Positions 47,011-61,604 of a stretch of DNA of 64,000 nucleotides are shown here, piece after piece. Source of the DNA: Halichondria panicea (lineage: Eukaryota > Porifera > Demospongiae > Suberitida > Halichondriidae); assembly GCF_963675165.1 (NCBI RefSeq), contig NC_087387.1:1-64000 (forward strand). The letters are read 5' to 3'. The notes under the pieces are model-generated. The model saw nothing but the letters and a program-made list of their open reading frames with translations, made no database searches and had not been told where the DNA came from. Positions within the stretch are counted from its first letter, which is position 1. Each line of letters opens with the position of its first letter. A program made the translations under genes and the position numbers.

Positions 47011-49086
47011 TTAAATGTACATGTGAACAGAAACACTTTAGATATAGTTTTTATAAACTAATTTATACCTGTTTGCGATACTGTAATAATTATTTACTGA
47101 CTAATTGCGTGAAGTGTTGATTAAGACAAGATTAATAATTAATAGCACGTAATTAGAATATGAAAATTTATAAAAAATAAATCATTGAGACGTATAAGAT
47201 TATTGTTATAAGGATCATTGCTATGCACCAAGTTAACTGTTTTGTGATCTGTCCAACATTGCCTTGTGCATTCTCAGCAACCAACTTACATTGGGAGCAT
47301 GAAAGACTTGCCACACAACATAGCTATAGCTACTCATCTGTGTGTATGCTGTTACAGTGGCTCCTCCACACGCAATCAACCTACACAGAGAGCACGAAAG
47401 ACTTGCCACACAACATAGCTAGCTGCTCATCTGTGTGTACGCTGTTACAGTGGCTCCTCACACACTACACAGAGCACGACATACTGTACTAGCTGATCAA
47501 ATTATATCTACTTATCTTCTTCTGTGCAGGCAACATCAACCTACACACAAGCCGCATGAAAGTTATACTATACAACTAGCATATTACTTATCTTTTCTCC
47601 ATGCAGTGACAATCCACCTACACCCTATGTATATATACCACACCACATAAACCATAATGGAGACAATAATGACTATAGCAATGATAGTAGTGGGCGGTGA
47701 ATCTGAGCCCCTCCTCTAAGACAGGAGATGCGGGGGCGTACAGTCAAGGCCTGCAATAATACAAAGAACATGCAGTCATTGAAGATCTGGTCTGTAATCC
47801 TCCCAGAGCAGCATGGCTTGTCTGTACCTGGGGGAGAGAGGAGACAAAAGCAGTGAGAGAATGGAACACTGGTACAGTAGCTAGTAGGAGGAGCTGTGTG
47901 TGCATTGAGGCTGTAAGAGAACAAGCAAATGCATGGTTACATTGAGCGCAGCAGTTCAAACAAAACCGATCATCAACAAATCTCCACAACCGTAAAACAC
48001 AAATAATACCAACCAATTACCACCAGAACTGACAACATCACCACCACCATTGAGAACATTATCACCAGTAGTTTCCTTGCTCAAGGGACTAATACAATAA
48101 GGGCATAATAAACTAAAGGGACCCTGTGACTGTGAGTACCATTAACTGAGCACAGAAGTAATCAACCAGAATGTGTGGGATGGTTCAACAACAGTAGACT
48201 CGCAGAGACAACACCTCCTTGCTCTTGAAGCCCTTGTCGACTCCAGTTGCAATAAGCCTGGCATGCAAGGCTTGCACAAGTGCTCAGGACTACTCTTCAC
48301 TAATCCAGTCAAAGGCTACAGTTCCCTTGGCACACCTAGGGTTTAGTTAAAGCCTGAACTTACCAATTCCATGTGCAGTAGGCACAGAGTTAAGATTCTA
48401 AAAAAGCCGTCATAAATAGATTAGCATAAGCCAAGAAGCAGCAGTTGTCTAACTATATTATAGCTAGCTATTTCTAATGATCCTAGCTATTAAACTAACT
48501 ATTGGAACTGATAACGAGATCTTAACACTCCCAATTATGGCAGGATCCTGTGCTGCTTTCCCTTTAGGCAGGTACTAACAGCAGAGTGCTCCCTCTAATA
48601 GACTGGAATGCCATGAGTGATCCATCGTTGCACCCCGAAGGCTGATTCGACAACGGTTTCAGAAACAAGAAGATGCTGTCCTGCGACCCGACTGTTGAAG
48701 AACCTTCCACACACATTCTGATTGATTACTTGAGTGCTACGGACACCCCCCCCCCCACCACCAAAGGGTCAAGGCCATGCAGGTAATAGACTCTTAGCCA
48801 CGCGTATACTAACAGTACATAAAAGCGTTGCCGACACGAGTTTAGCCATGCATACATGCATTTACCGTGCGCTTTGCTGGCAAGTATGTATCTATTAAGC
48901 TGCATGACCTACACACCTCACAGCCAAGAAGGGGCCACACTTAAAATAAGGAATATAAGAGCAAAAAATCACCAACCAGAAACCTTCCATGCTAACAAAG
49001 AGTGCGTAAAACCAATACGCTCGAAAACCAGAGTAAACAATCTAATCTATATATAGCTGCAACAAAACATGCAGAAACAAGCTTAC
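47011..49086. other. Intergenic region without a recognised gene
   Basis: About 2 kb with no family match. At 47280-47480 a segment of about 110 bp with GACTTGCCACACAACATAGC and GCTGTTACAGTGGCTCCTC is duplicated with divergence. A minus-strand stretch at 47690-47930 has CCTCTCTCCCCCAG and TATTATTGCAG acceptor-like words, so a non-coding or lineage-specific transcript is possible. No protein can be supported. Confidence 0.5.
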
Positions 49087-49806
49087 AATAGCTCCTGCAG
49101 CCTGCACAGTGTCGGATGATCCAGCTCTATCCTTCCATGCCTGGAGAATGCTCGCGCTGCTCTGCTGGAAAGGTTCTGCAACACAGTGGATGGCTCGCGA
49201 TGGTTCTGCAACACAGTGGATGGCTCGCGATGGTTCTGCAACACAGTGGAAGGCTCGCGATGGTTCTGCAACACAGTGGATGGCTGGCAATGGTTCTGCA
49301 ACACAGTGGATGGCTGGCGATGGTTCTGCAACACAGTGGATGGCTCGTGATGGTTCTGCAACACGGGCTCGCGATGGTTCTGCAACACAGTGGAAGGCAC
49401 GCGATGGTTCTGCAACACAGTGTCAATAGCAATCAGTAAACATGAATAAATAGACAGCAAACAATGCTAGAATCTCTAAAAGGCTTCCTAGCCTAATATT
49501 TCTGCAAACACGAGAGCTACAAGCAAAGAAACTCACCTCTTCCAGCAAAACACTTTGCTTCTCCTTCAACTTCAAAGGAACTGAGCTTCTGGAACTGGAT
49601 CTGAGAATATTCCAGGCCATTGACGTCAGAGTCTCCAAGGAGATGCCATGGAGACCGACAGTTCCCACTGGAGGAGACCGCAGGAGTACACATGTAGCTA
49701 CAAGGTGTTTGCGAGTATTGTGGGTAGATTGCGAAATCTGTCCCAGACAACCGCACTTACACGCATGCGCAGTGCCCTTGGATTTAGAGGGAGGTGTGGG
49801 TGGCAT
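49087..49806 (-). CDS. Doubtful spliced gene with repeat exon and death-fold-like end
   Basis: Splice-consistent pieces are 49806-49761 (starting MPPTPPSKSKG, donor GTAAGTGCGG), 49697-49537 (acceptor CACCTTGTAG, donor GTGAGTTTC), and a third exon that starts at one of several tandem acceptors (GTTGCAG or TTTCCAG) and ends at 49087 (donor GTAAGC). The third exon can encode 10-residue repeats (EPSRAIHCVA in one frame, NHREPSTVLQ in another) and ends SSASILQAWKDRAGSSDT in one frame, which weakly recalls the end of a Death domain. The frame from the first ATG reaches that ending only with the TTTCCAG acceptor. No homologue is recognised; it may be non-coding. Confidence 0.3.
49172..49428 (-). repeat. 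30-bp minisatellite of tandem splice acceptors
   Basis: Nine copies of a 30-bp unit. On the minus strand each contains CCACTGTGTTGCAGAACCAT, a good 3' splice site (GTGTTGCAG/AACC). Because the unit is a multiple of three and lacks stops, several frames stay open throughout. One copy is shortened near 49360. Confidence 0.92.
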
Positions 49807-49982
49807 GTCTGAAAATTGACCCTATTGACCCCTTTGCATACTATTCTATTTAATGCTCATTGCTTACAACGTGTTGTAAATACAAATTATAGACTGATTG
49901 CAGTGAATCCCTTCACACAATTACAAGTACAGTAAGATCTGAATACCACCGTCATCCAACCAAGAGCAAGTGAGTGTTTAAT

Positions 49983-50070
<88 letters not shown>

Positions 50071-50113
50071 CCACACACACACACACACACACCCACACCC
50101 CCACACACACACA
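49983..50113. repeat. (CA)n microsatellite before PATL1
   Basis: About 130 bp of CA with C-rich interruptions, ending in ACACACAG/CTACCC just upstream of the PATL1 start. The CAG could be an acceptor for a first exon upstream. Confidence 0.93.
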
Positions 50114-50143
50114 GCTACCCCGTCCTGCTGTTGTGCATGCACT

Positions 50144-52720
50144 ATGAACTATGACTCACTAAATAGCGAAACATTTGGAGAAGCTTCAGCTGGTGAGTTA
50201 GTGTGTTCCCATAACCACACCCACTAACCACACCCACTATTCCCAGGTGACTGGAGAGTGGGACATGAGGCATATGTACGCAGTAGCTCCTCTGGTCCTG
50301 ACTCCACAGATGATGAGGTAGGTATCATGTGTGTAAGTATCAGTGTCTCTACTAGCAGCCACTCACACTAGGCATTGAGTGATGGGCTAACTCAACAACT
50401 GAAGGGACTTTGGCCCACATCACCAGGTGGACAATCGTCTCTACCCAACATCTGGTCCTCCCCTGAGTTACCACACAGACACACACAAGTAAGGAGATTA
50501 TGCACACACACACACACCATGTCTCATGTCCTCAGCAGCGTGGTGATGTGATAGGGTCACCCACTATACCAGTGGGAGGGAGAGTACTCACAGTAGAGGA
50601 ACTGGAACAGCATGTATCTCCTCTTGAGACCCCACCCACACAACGCCCACTCAGACCACCCCCTGGTATTAGAATGCCACAACTACCACCTCATCCGCTC
50701 ATGGGTCATAACCAACGAATGGGATTGCCTGTATGTATCTCACTGTCATGATAACCGTATCATTATGTTCTTTTTTACAGCCTCCATTTCTGATGCGAGG
50801 GGGACTTCCCCCCCAGAGGTACCCCATGTATATGAGACCTCCTCCCCCCATGTTCCAACATCCCCCTCATCATCGTGTACTACTACCGCCCTCAGCCTTC
50901 CACCATCACCCTCCTCCTCAACAGCAGTACAGGTGGCCACCACAACAACATGTAAGCCAATATCATGTGATGCGCTATAGTGGATTGCAGTACACTTGCA
51001 ACAGAGAATTGCCAAACAGCAAAACCACAATAATAATTATAGGTATCTTTCAGTTTGAGAAGTGCATGCAAGATAAAATGTAGTCTAGAATGATGTTATT
51101 ATGATAATGATATTATACGTACGTGGCCATTTTCTTTTGTAAGTGCACTGCAAGTCTGCAATCCAATGTATGTATGTATGTGACTGAGAGGAGAAAGAAT
51201 AGGTGTGGCTTAGTGGTTAGGGTGGTGGCTTAGTAGATTAGATGATAGATAAGGCGTGAGTTCGATTCCCTCTTGGGGGACTTTTCTTTCTTAGAATACC
51301 ATTCTTAAGTACATAATCAAGTTGGGGCATCGCCCGGTTTCTGTGTAAGTTTCTGACCTGGTCCACAGAGTGAGATGATGCCAGTGCGGAGGAGCAGGAG
51401 AAGTGAATACTTAGGAGAGATGAAATCAGATGGTTCAGGGTTCATGACACAGAGGGAGAAAGAGTGGGTCATCAAGATACAGCTCATCCAGCTACAATCC
51501 TCTGATCCAGCCAAAGAGGACTACTACTATATGGTGAGGTGATCCCACACACACACACACACACACACACACAGTCATCACTAGCTCCACCCTCTTCCCT
51601 TGTAGAACTATATCAAACGCAAGCAAGAGGGTAGACAGACCACCTCCTATGAATCCAATGAAGGCCTGGCACTACCCACTGTTGAGCATGAGGACAGGAA
51701 GTACACACCCACTGAGTTTACTGGAGCACTGGGAAAGTTATCAGTGTCTAGTCTAGGTGCTCCTAGACGAAGGATTGATGTGGGCGTGGCCGGAGGTGAG
51801 GCCGGCATGGAAATCACTCGCAAGAAAACAGCTATCATAATCATAGAGAAGGTGAATTGCTGTGCATGGTTCATGGTAATATCTCTACTACTGTCTGTTT
51901 AGTTGTTCCCACAACTACTTGAGTTGGAAGAGCTGGATAAGAAGTATCAAGTTGCCATGGATACAGAGTTGAGAGCAAACATATTGACTGTGCTGCAAGT
52001 CAAGACACACTCTTCAAAGTGAGTACACACACATCACACCTGTGCCTCAGTAGCCTCAACCACACACACACAGGAGTGAGCTGGCTCTGTTCTATCAGAT
52101 ACTGGCCGTGCGTAAAGGCAAGAGACTCATCAAGAGACTGCTCCCTCTTTTAACTGATGTAAGTTGGTCATTGTATCAGCATCAATGCGTAACTTATCTG
52201 TGTGTGTGTGTGTGTGTAGGAGCAAGGCCAGTGGATACTGTGTGCTGTATTGCAGAACCTCCCCTCTATTGTTAGAAGAGATACAACTGATCAGGTGAGC
52301 CCACTCTGTCAGCACTAATAACGTACACTACGTACCCCCCACATAGGTACTTCCTGAGTGGACCCCCTGTGTAAGCCACCTCCTCTCTAAACTGCCACTC
52401 TCATCACTCAACACGTGTCTACACGCTCTCTTGGAGGGGGGAACTACTGGCCTAGGGAAGGTGGCACAGACACAGTTTGGAGCTAGACTACTGAACGAGC
52501 TATTAACGAAGGGCCATGCTCAACCTAACCACCAGAAGACTGACAAGGAGACATGGTACGTGCATTACCTCACTGATACTATAATAACCCCCCACCTCCT
52601 TATAGGCACCAGCTGTCTGGTCATCTGATGACAGCGCTGACCCCCCACAGAGATCACATGACCTCCCAACAGCCACACATTGTAGCACTACTACAAACAC
52701 TCGACAATACTAGCCTATAA
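50144..52720 (+). CDS. PATL1: PAT1 homologue (mRNA decapping scaffold)
   Basis: Twelve exons (50144-50192, 50247-50317, 50372-50488, 50536-50730, 50781-50951, 51369-51533, 51606-51851, 51903-52018, 52074-52158, 52220-52294, 52347-52555, 52606-52720) give 537 residues. The N-terminus [20 protein letters not shown] matches the PATL1 acidic motif that binds DDX6. A Pro/His/Met-rich middle follows ([28 protein letters not shown]). The PAT1 block [20 protein letters not shown] and YYYMNYIKRK precedes the helical C-terminal domain ([30 protein letters not shown]-type). The family scaffolds DDX6, LSM1-7 and DCP1/2 in P-bodies. The frame is open upstream to a CAG, so a further 5' exon may exist. Intron 5 (50952-51368) carries a MITE and a SINE. 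Confidence 0.9.
50980..51168. mobile_element. Small inverted-repeat (MITE-like) element in PATL1 intron 5
   Basis: Left end TGGATTGCAGTACACTTGCA and right end TGCACTGCAAGTCTGCAATCCA are imperfect reverse complements bounding about 190 bp of AT-rich DNA without coding capacity. A related left-end fragment lies in ACC intron 14. Target-site duplications were not resolved. Confidence 0.6.
51201..51290 (+). mobile_element. tRNA-derived SINE copy in PATL1 intron 5
   Basis: AGGTGTGGCTTAGTGGTTAG (A-box) and GTGAGTTCGATTCCCTCTTG (B-box) match the copy at 38429 nearly base for base and end in GGGGGACTTTTC. It lies 33 bp beyond the MITE-like element, on the sense strand of the gene. Confidence 0.75.
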
Positions 52721-53071
52721 TATAATTATACACGCTCACGCTCCCTGCATGTACGCTGTTCATTTACTCTGAATCTGTTCTGTCAGATCTTGTGCATAAT
52801 TATATTTTTCATACCATCTTATATCCTTTTTTGCATTCACTGAGCTCTATCATCATGTACAATACATGTACATGTACACAACTTAACTGAGCATGCGCAG
52901 TACATAATTATGAGAGCCAAAAGAAGTATCCAATTTAGTGAAGTATAGATCTTTAAAAGACAAAGTAATATTGATATTGCGCCCGTAAGTACATGTGTGT
53001 GTGTGTGTACGTATAGTTGTGTAGCTGTTAGCTGGTCTTGTAGCGATCTCAAGGTCTTGACAAGCTCTAAC

Positions 53072-53682
53072 ATGGACATCAAGATCAGTGTGGAGGAGGA
53101 GTGTATGGAGGGAAGCTTAACAAGCTATTGCAAGGACGTAGAAATGGTCAAATTGTTTGTTGGTCAAGTACCCCGCAGTTGGGAGGACGGGGAGTTGCGT
53201 GACGTGATGGAGACGTACGGCCCAATTCAAGAGCTTACTATTCTCAAGGATAGGACCGATGGGACCAGCAAAGGTGTCCTCATCATGCATCAAGTGTATT
53301 CATTGCCACTAGTAGGCTCTAGCTAGTATTGTATTCATTCACCCACTCTAGCTCCATACACACACACACACACACACACCATAGCACTAGGTCGATCCAC
53401 CATAGCACTAGGTTGATCCACCACAGTGTGTGGAGGGGGGTCTAATGATAACTCTGTTGTTGCAGGTTGTGCGTTTGTAACCTTTATGAGTGGTCAGTCT
53501 GCAATCGAGGCTCAGAAAGCCCTCCACGAGAAAAGGACACTGCCGGGGGTAAGTAACCACACCCCCATAACCCCATAACCATCCCCATACTCCTCCTCCT
53601 TACAGATGAGCCATCCAATGCAAGTCAAGCCTGCAGCAGTTGACGCTAAGGCCACCCCAGTCGGTGAGTCCCTTCCCCCCAC

Positions 53683-53729
<47 letters not shown>

Positions 53730-54977
53730 TGTAGAGGAGAGGAGGTTGTTTGTGGGGATGCTTTGTCGGAACCTCTCTGAAGATGATGTGAAGGCACTCT
53801 TCAACACGTACGGTGCAGTGGATGATGTCTCTATATTACGCAATGCTGATGGCAAGAGTAAAGGTGCAGTGAACCCTAACCTCCCCTCTGGTAACTACCC
53901 TCTCATTATCAGGTGCTGCGTTTGTGCGAATGAGTAACAAAGATGAAGCTAGGGACGCCATTAGTGGTCTGCATGGAAGCCAAACAATGCCAGTAAGTCC
54001 ACCACTCCCCCCAGTCCCTAACCTTGTCTCTGTGCCCCATGTGTGTAGGGGTGCTCTGCTCCACTGGTGGTCAAGATAGCAGACACAGAGAGAGAGAAGA
54101 ATGCTAAGAGACTACAAGCTGTGAAGGCTGATGGAATAACTGCTGCTCTCGGATCAATGCAAACAGCTGCTTACTTCAAGGTAGACACCACTTGTCCACT
54201 ATCACCGTGTTAGTGTGTACTGTACAACTGTTACAGATGCATCAAGGTGGTATCGTGCCTGCTCCTGTCAACAACTCGTTTGGCCTGGGGACAAGTCTAC
54301 ACAATCGTAAGACCCCCCCCCCCACACACTCTACCCCCCACTATTATACCCCCCACACACAGCAGCTATGGTCAATTCATCATTAGGCAATCTCAGTTCA
54401 GCCATGTTAACTGCAGCCGCTCCTCTCCCTGCTGGTTTCCACCCGGCTAAGATGATTCACCCACTCACCAATGATGCTATTCTGAGTGCCTATCTGGGTA
54501 TGCAGAACCCTATGACTGCTCAGTTTGCAGCCAGTAAGTCCATTCCTATATTATCACATGACATAACCACACCCCCTTCAGCTTATGCCACCACTCCGGC
54601 TGTCACTAATCAACAAAACAACAGCAACAGTCCGTCCTACTCCAAACAGAAGGAAGGTACGGTACACTACACTATAGTGTCATGATCGTTACCTCTTCCA
54701 CGTAGGGCCTGATGGCTCCAACCTGTTCATATACCACCTCCCTAACGAGGTCATGGACCCTGACCTTGCACAAATGTTCTCACCTTTTGGCGCAGTCCTC
54801 TCAGCTAAAGTGTTCATCGATAAAGCTACCAATCTCAGCAAATGTTTTGGGTTTGTCTCCTATGACAACGCTCTCTCTGCACAAAGTGCCATCCAATCAA
54901 TGAACGGCTTTCAGATTGGAACAAAGCGACTTAAGGTTCAACTCAAGAGGCCGCGTGAATCCACACGACCTTACTAA
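53072..54977 (+). CDS. CELF: CUGBP Elav-like family RNA-binding protein (CELF)
   Basis: Ten exons (53072-53273, 53466-53548, 53606-53663, 53735-53863, 53913-53992, 54049-54180, 54237-54306, 54363-54533, 54582-54656, 54706-54977) give 423 residues. Three RRMs are seen. RRM1 has [20 protein letters not shown] and CAFVTF; RRM2 has [20 protein letters not shown] and AAFVRM. RRM3, at the C-terminus, has [20 protein letters not shown] and CFGFVSYDN, ending [15 protein letters not shown]. The divergent linker and the tight RRM1-RRM2 spacing are typical of CELF/Bruno proteins, which bind GU-rich RNA to control splicing, translation and decay. A CA tract after the stop may be part of a 3' UTR intron (donor GTAAGC at 54982). 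It cannot be assigned to one of the six vertebrate paralogues. Confidence 0.92.
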
Positions 54978-54987
54978 CCATGGTAAG

Positions 54988-55029
54988 CACACACACACTC
55001 ACACACACACACACGCACGCACACACACA

Positions 55030-55092
<63 letters not shown>

Positions 55093-55112
55093 ACACACAC
55101 GCACGCACACAC

Positions 55113-55159
<47 letters not shown>

Positions 55160-55195
55160 TGCACTCACACACACACACACGCACGCACACACACA

Positions 55196-55232
<37 letters not shown>

Positions 55233-55258
55233 GCACACACACGCACACACACACACTC
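54988..55258. repeat. Imperfect (CA)n microsatellite downstream of CELF
   Basis: About 270 bp of CA with regular CACGCA and CTCACA interruptions, suggesting internal duplication of blocks of about 90 bp. Open frames of His/Thr or Cys/Val here are artefacts. Confidence 0.95.
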
Positions 55259-55605
55259 ATACCAGTGAACAGTGTCATCACAGTTTGTCTGTTTGTCTGC
55301 AGGTGTGTGTGTTTGTGCGTCGATTGCCAACCAATTTGACTGTCTCTCTGTATGTACGTTGACTTGTTGCATTGTTTGTATTATTATAATTACGTGTATT
55401 GTGTTTGTGTGGACTGTTTGTTTCCCCTATACATGTTGTATCACTGACTCGTCGGTCGCTTTTATTTTACCGACTTCACAACTTATTCAGTATCACAACT
55501 CACTTTTGGTACAATTGCAGTAAACTAAAAATGTATATACTTTCAAAAAATACATCAATAATATTGTCTGCTACAATGTTGATTTATAGCTACATGTCTG
55601 ACTAT

Positions 55606-55964
55606 CTAGTGCTGCCTCCTTGATGGAGGTCTCCTGTTGGTGGGGCCTTTGTTACGTGAGGGGGAGCTCAGAGCTGGCGGCCGGGGGGGCTGTAGGGGGG
55701 TGGAAGATCAAGGATGTGTGGCAAGCTAGGGCTGGTCCCTACCTGGTCAAATGATGCAGGCTCGTCCTCTAGTGTCAGTGGTGGACTCCTCAGCTTACGA
55801 GTGGAGGGTTTGGGGGGCACAGGGGGCGGGGCACGAACGGAAGGGGGTGGGACATCATCAGTAATCACAGCACTCCTGGTAGTCTGAGTGAGATACTTGT
55901 AAAGTCCATATCCTCCCACTAGAGCGGTGGACAAGGCTGCAGCTCCCAGCAAAACACTAGCCAT
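55606..55964 (-). CDS. Small single-pass, Pro-rich protein of unknown function
   Basis: The start MASVLLGAAALSTALVGGYG, then LYKYLTQ, is a short N-terminal hydrophobic segment (about 4-25). A Pro-rich, basic tail follows (PSVRAPPPVPPKP). Read without splicing, the frame ends at 55668 (98 residues) and includes the PPxY motif LPPPYSP. A 54-nt intron with donor GTAGGG and acceptor CCCCTACAG would instead remove that motif and continue to a TAG at 55606, ending PSRRQH. Both forms are plausible given the local intron size. No homologue is recognised. A PPxY motif usually recruits WW-domain proteins such as NEDD4 ligases. Confidence 0.5.
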
Positions 55965-56123
55965 ACTTCCTTATCAAGTCACAATCTTTAGGAAAGGAAA
56001 ATGCTGAGCTAGCAATATATACAGTTGACTTGCCAAACCACACAATAACATTATTCATTGCATGCAAAACCAGCTTGCACAGGAAATCAAAGGAATCACA
56101 AAAATATTGTATAAAATAATAGT

Positions 56124-59409
<3,286 letters not shown>

Positions 59410-59553
59410 TGCTTGCAGCTACTGTTATTATTATTATATTTAATATTTATTATCAATCATATTCATTGCACATGTGACAGTGTTGTGGCATCATCAAAAC
59501 AGTTATGAGGTGCATACAATCATCATAAAACAGAAATAATAATCCAACAGTTC

Positions 59554-60112
59554 TTAGAACATGATCATTTGTCCCTGCAAGGAAGAAACACAATAATTAT
59601 AAAACAATGTCAATGAACAACACAGTCACAGCAACTACCTTTCGTTTTTTGTCTCCTCCTAACTCGAAGTGTTTGCACCTCTTGATGGCTGTTTGCTTCT
59701 TCTTCCTACACGTGGTGCACTCCATTCTCAGCACTATCTTCTTAGTAGTCTTAGCTTTCTTCCTGAACACGACCTTTGTTTGACCTCCGTACCCGCTCTG
59801 CTTGCGATCATAACGTCTCTTTCCTACAAGACACACGATGAATCATTAATAGCAGGGGAAGCCATTAGTCTTACCTTGTGCATACAGTGAGGCCTTCCCA
59901 GCTTTGTACTGGGTCACCTTGAACTGCTGATGTCTCTTACAAGACTTGCAGAATGTCTTCCTTTGCTTAGGTATGTTGACCTGCACAAACAAATTATAAA
60001 TAAACCAACAGTAAAATTAGCATTCTACACACCGTATCCATTACTTATCAGCATTACAGACATAATCATACAATAGATGGAAGCAGATTCACGCACAAAA
60101 CACACTCACCAT
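59554..60112 (-). CDS. RPL36A: Ribosomal protein eL42 (RPL36A/RPL44)
   Basis: Four exons (60112-60110, 59980-59875, 59823-59639, 59574-59554) give 104 residues, very near the family length. The protein has the zinc-binding layout [10 protein letters not shown] and [11 protein letters not shown], the [20 protein letters not shown] stretch containing the GGQ-like loop near the E site, and the end GQMIMF. It is a core component of the 60S subunit. Exon 1 codes only for the ATG; the donor GTGAGT follows at once. The start context is GCCAACATG. A pyrimidine tract typical of 5' TOP mRNAs lies about 23 nt upstream. Confidence 0.96.
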
Positions 60113-60134
60113 GTTGGCGATACACCATGTGGCC

Positions 60135-60144
60135 GAGAAGAAGG
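60135..60144 (-). promoter_or_regulatory. Candidate 5' TOP tract of the eL42 gene
   Basis: On the gene's strand the sequence CCTTCTTCTC lies 23 nt upstream of the ATG. Animal ribosomal protein mRNAs usually start at a C followed by 5-15 pyrimidines (TOP motif, mTOR/LARP1-regulated). The transcription start itself is inferred. Confidence 0.55.
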
Positions 60145-60308
60145 AACCGTAACTGCTCAGCTCATTCAAATTAACTGAATTATTATTTCAAGTTTGCTTT
60201 TTACCCTTATTAAATAGCCGCACATGCGGTATATTTTCGATTCACCAAAGGAGACTGTGTGGTCACGTGATCTCTTTCCAGACAAGGATCAAGTGAGAAG
60301 CTAGAGCT
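60145..60308. promoter_or_regulatory. Bidirectional promoter of eL42 and ATP synthase b
   Basis: The two start codons diverge and are only 196 bp apart. The central part is AT-rich (AATTATTATTTCAAG, TTATTAAATAG), with CACGTGATCT near 60264, an E-box-like word. No other gene fits here. Confidence 0.6.
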
Positions 60309-61363
60309 ATGTTACCAAGGTTAGGCTTGGCTCTGGGCCGCTTTACAGGTGAGTGCACACACCATAGTAGGCTATATAGAGGTGTGCTTGTTCTTTAGTG
60401 AAGAAAATAACAAATTCTTATCACCATGCATTGTGTTGATTTGTTGACCTTTACCCTCAGTGCCTTCTAGAGCAGCTCTACTGAATGGAGTGCGTCCATT
60501 GAGTGCCACCACTCCTCCTCTCAAGCCAGAAGGTGAGCACTGCATGTAGTCCCCCTCATGTACACTACTCCCTGTACAGGCAATGTGGGCATTAGAGCTG
60601 GTCTGGTAGAGAAGCTTGGAGTGACTGGCCCCTGGACATTGGGGGTGGGTCTGGGCCTGTATGTCATCGGGAAGGAGTTCTATGTCATGAACTCTGAGAC
60701 AGTCATCCTGGGTGTCATGGGCGGAGTTATCTATTGGCTCATGACAAAGGTCGGCAAACCTGTTGGAGAGTTCCTGGATACACGATCACAGGTAGGTAGT
60801 GTGTCCACCATGCTGCCCTGTTCTCATCTCCCCTCTTTATAGAACATTCTCACTCTGTTGGAGGAAGGCAAAAACAAAAAGATGTCAGTCCTAGAGACGA
60901 GTATTCAGGCTGAGAAGGAGGTCGAAGTACAGCTGGAGGCACGACACGAACTGTTTGAGGTCTTCAAAGTAAGTAACTAACTAACCAACTCTCTCTTATT
61001 GTGTGTGCGTGTGTACAGGAGAACAATGATATGCTGATAGAGGAGGAGTACCGTCGCAGACTGCATGAGGTCACCAACGAGGTCAAGAAAAGACTCAATT
61101 ATCACGTAAGCCCCCCCCACTCTCCTTACCCCCCCCCCCATTACTATAGACCCCCTAGGTTGAGGTGGACGCTACTCAGAAGGCGTTTGAGCATCGGCAC
61201 ATGGTCGCCTGGCTGGAGAGACAAGTCACTGAGGCCATGAAGGGAAAACAGGTAGCTATAGATATTATTGATGGTTGTATATAATCATTAACCATTATCT
61301 GTGCTGCAGGATGAAAGCTTGGTACAGTGTATGACTGACCTCAAGCGATTCTCCACTGTCTGA
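60309..61363 (+). CDS. ATP5PB: Mitochondrial ATP synthase F(0) subunit b
   Basis: Seven exons (60309-60348, 60461-60532, 60580-60791, 60843-60968, 61019-61105, 61159-61251, 61310-61363) give 227 residues. The N-terminus MLPRLGLALGRFTVPSRAAL is Arg-rich and amphipathic, as in a matrix-targeting signal. Next come GPWTLGVGLGLYVIGKEFYV and VILGVMGGVIYWLMTKVGKP, the two membrane-associated segments of metazoan subunit b, and then a long charged helix (ARHELFEVFKENNDMLIEEEYRRRLHEV). Subunit b is the peripheral stalk holding F1 to the membrane sector of complex V. Confidence 0.93.
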
Positions 61364-61604
61364 ACACTAACTAGTACTCTCTTTAGCTCTATCTATTGTG
61401 TCAGTTATGTGCTTAGTTTATGTGAACATGTGATTGTTATACATGTAGAGAATTTATAATGAGAAATTATATGCATCTGCATAGACCAAATTAACAGTTT
61501 TAATGTAACGATCATTACCAGATGTGTTGAAGTTAATATTAAATCAGCTTACACACAATACACAACACAATTGAACACAGACACACTATTCTAGAGAGTC
61601 CATG

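Noticed and set aside
47223-47650. 89- and 71-codon + frames downstream of ACC
   Set aside because: They run through a diverged 110-bp duplication, have no family match and no supporting splice structure.
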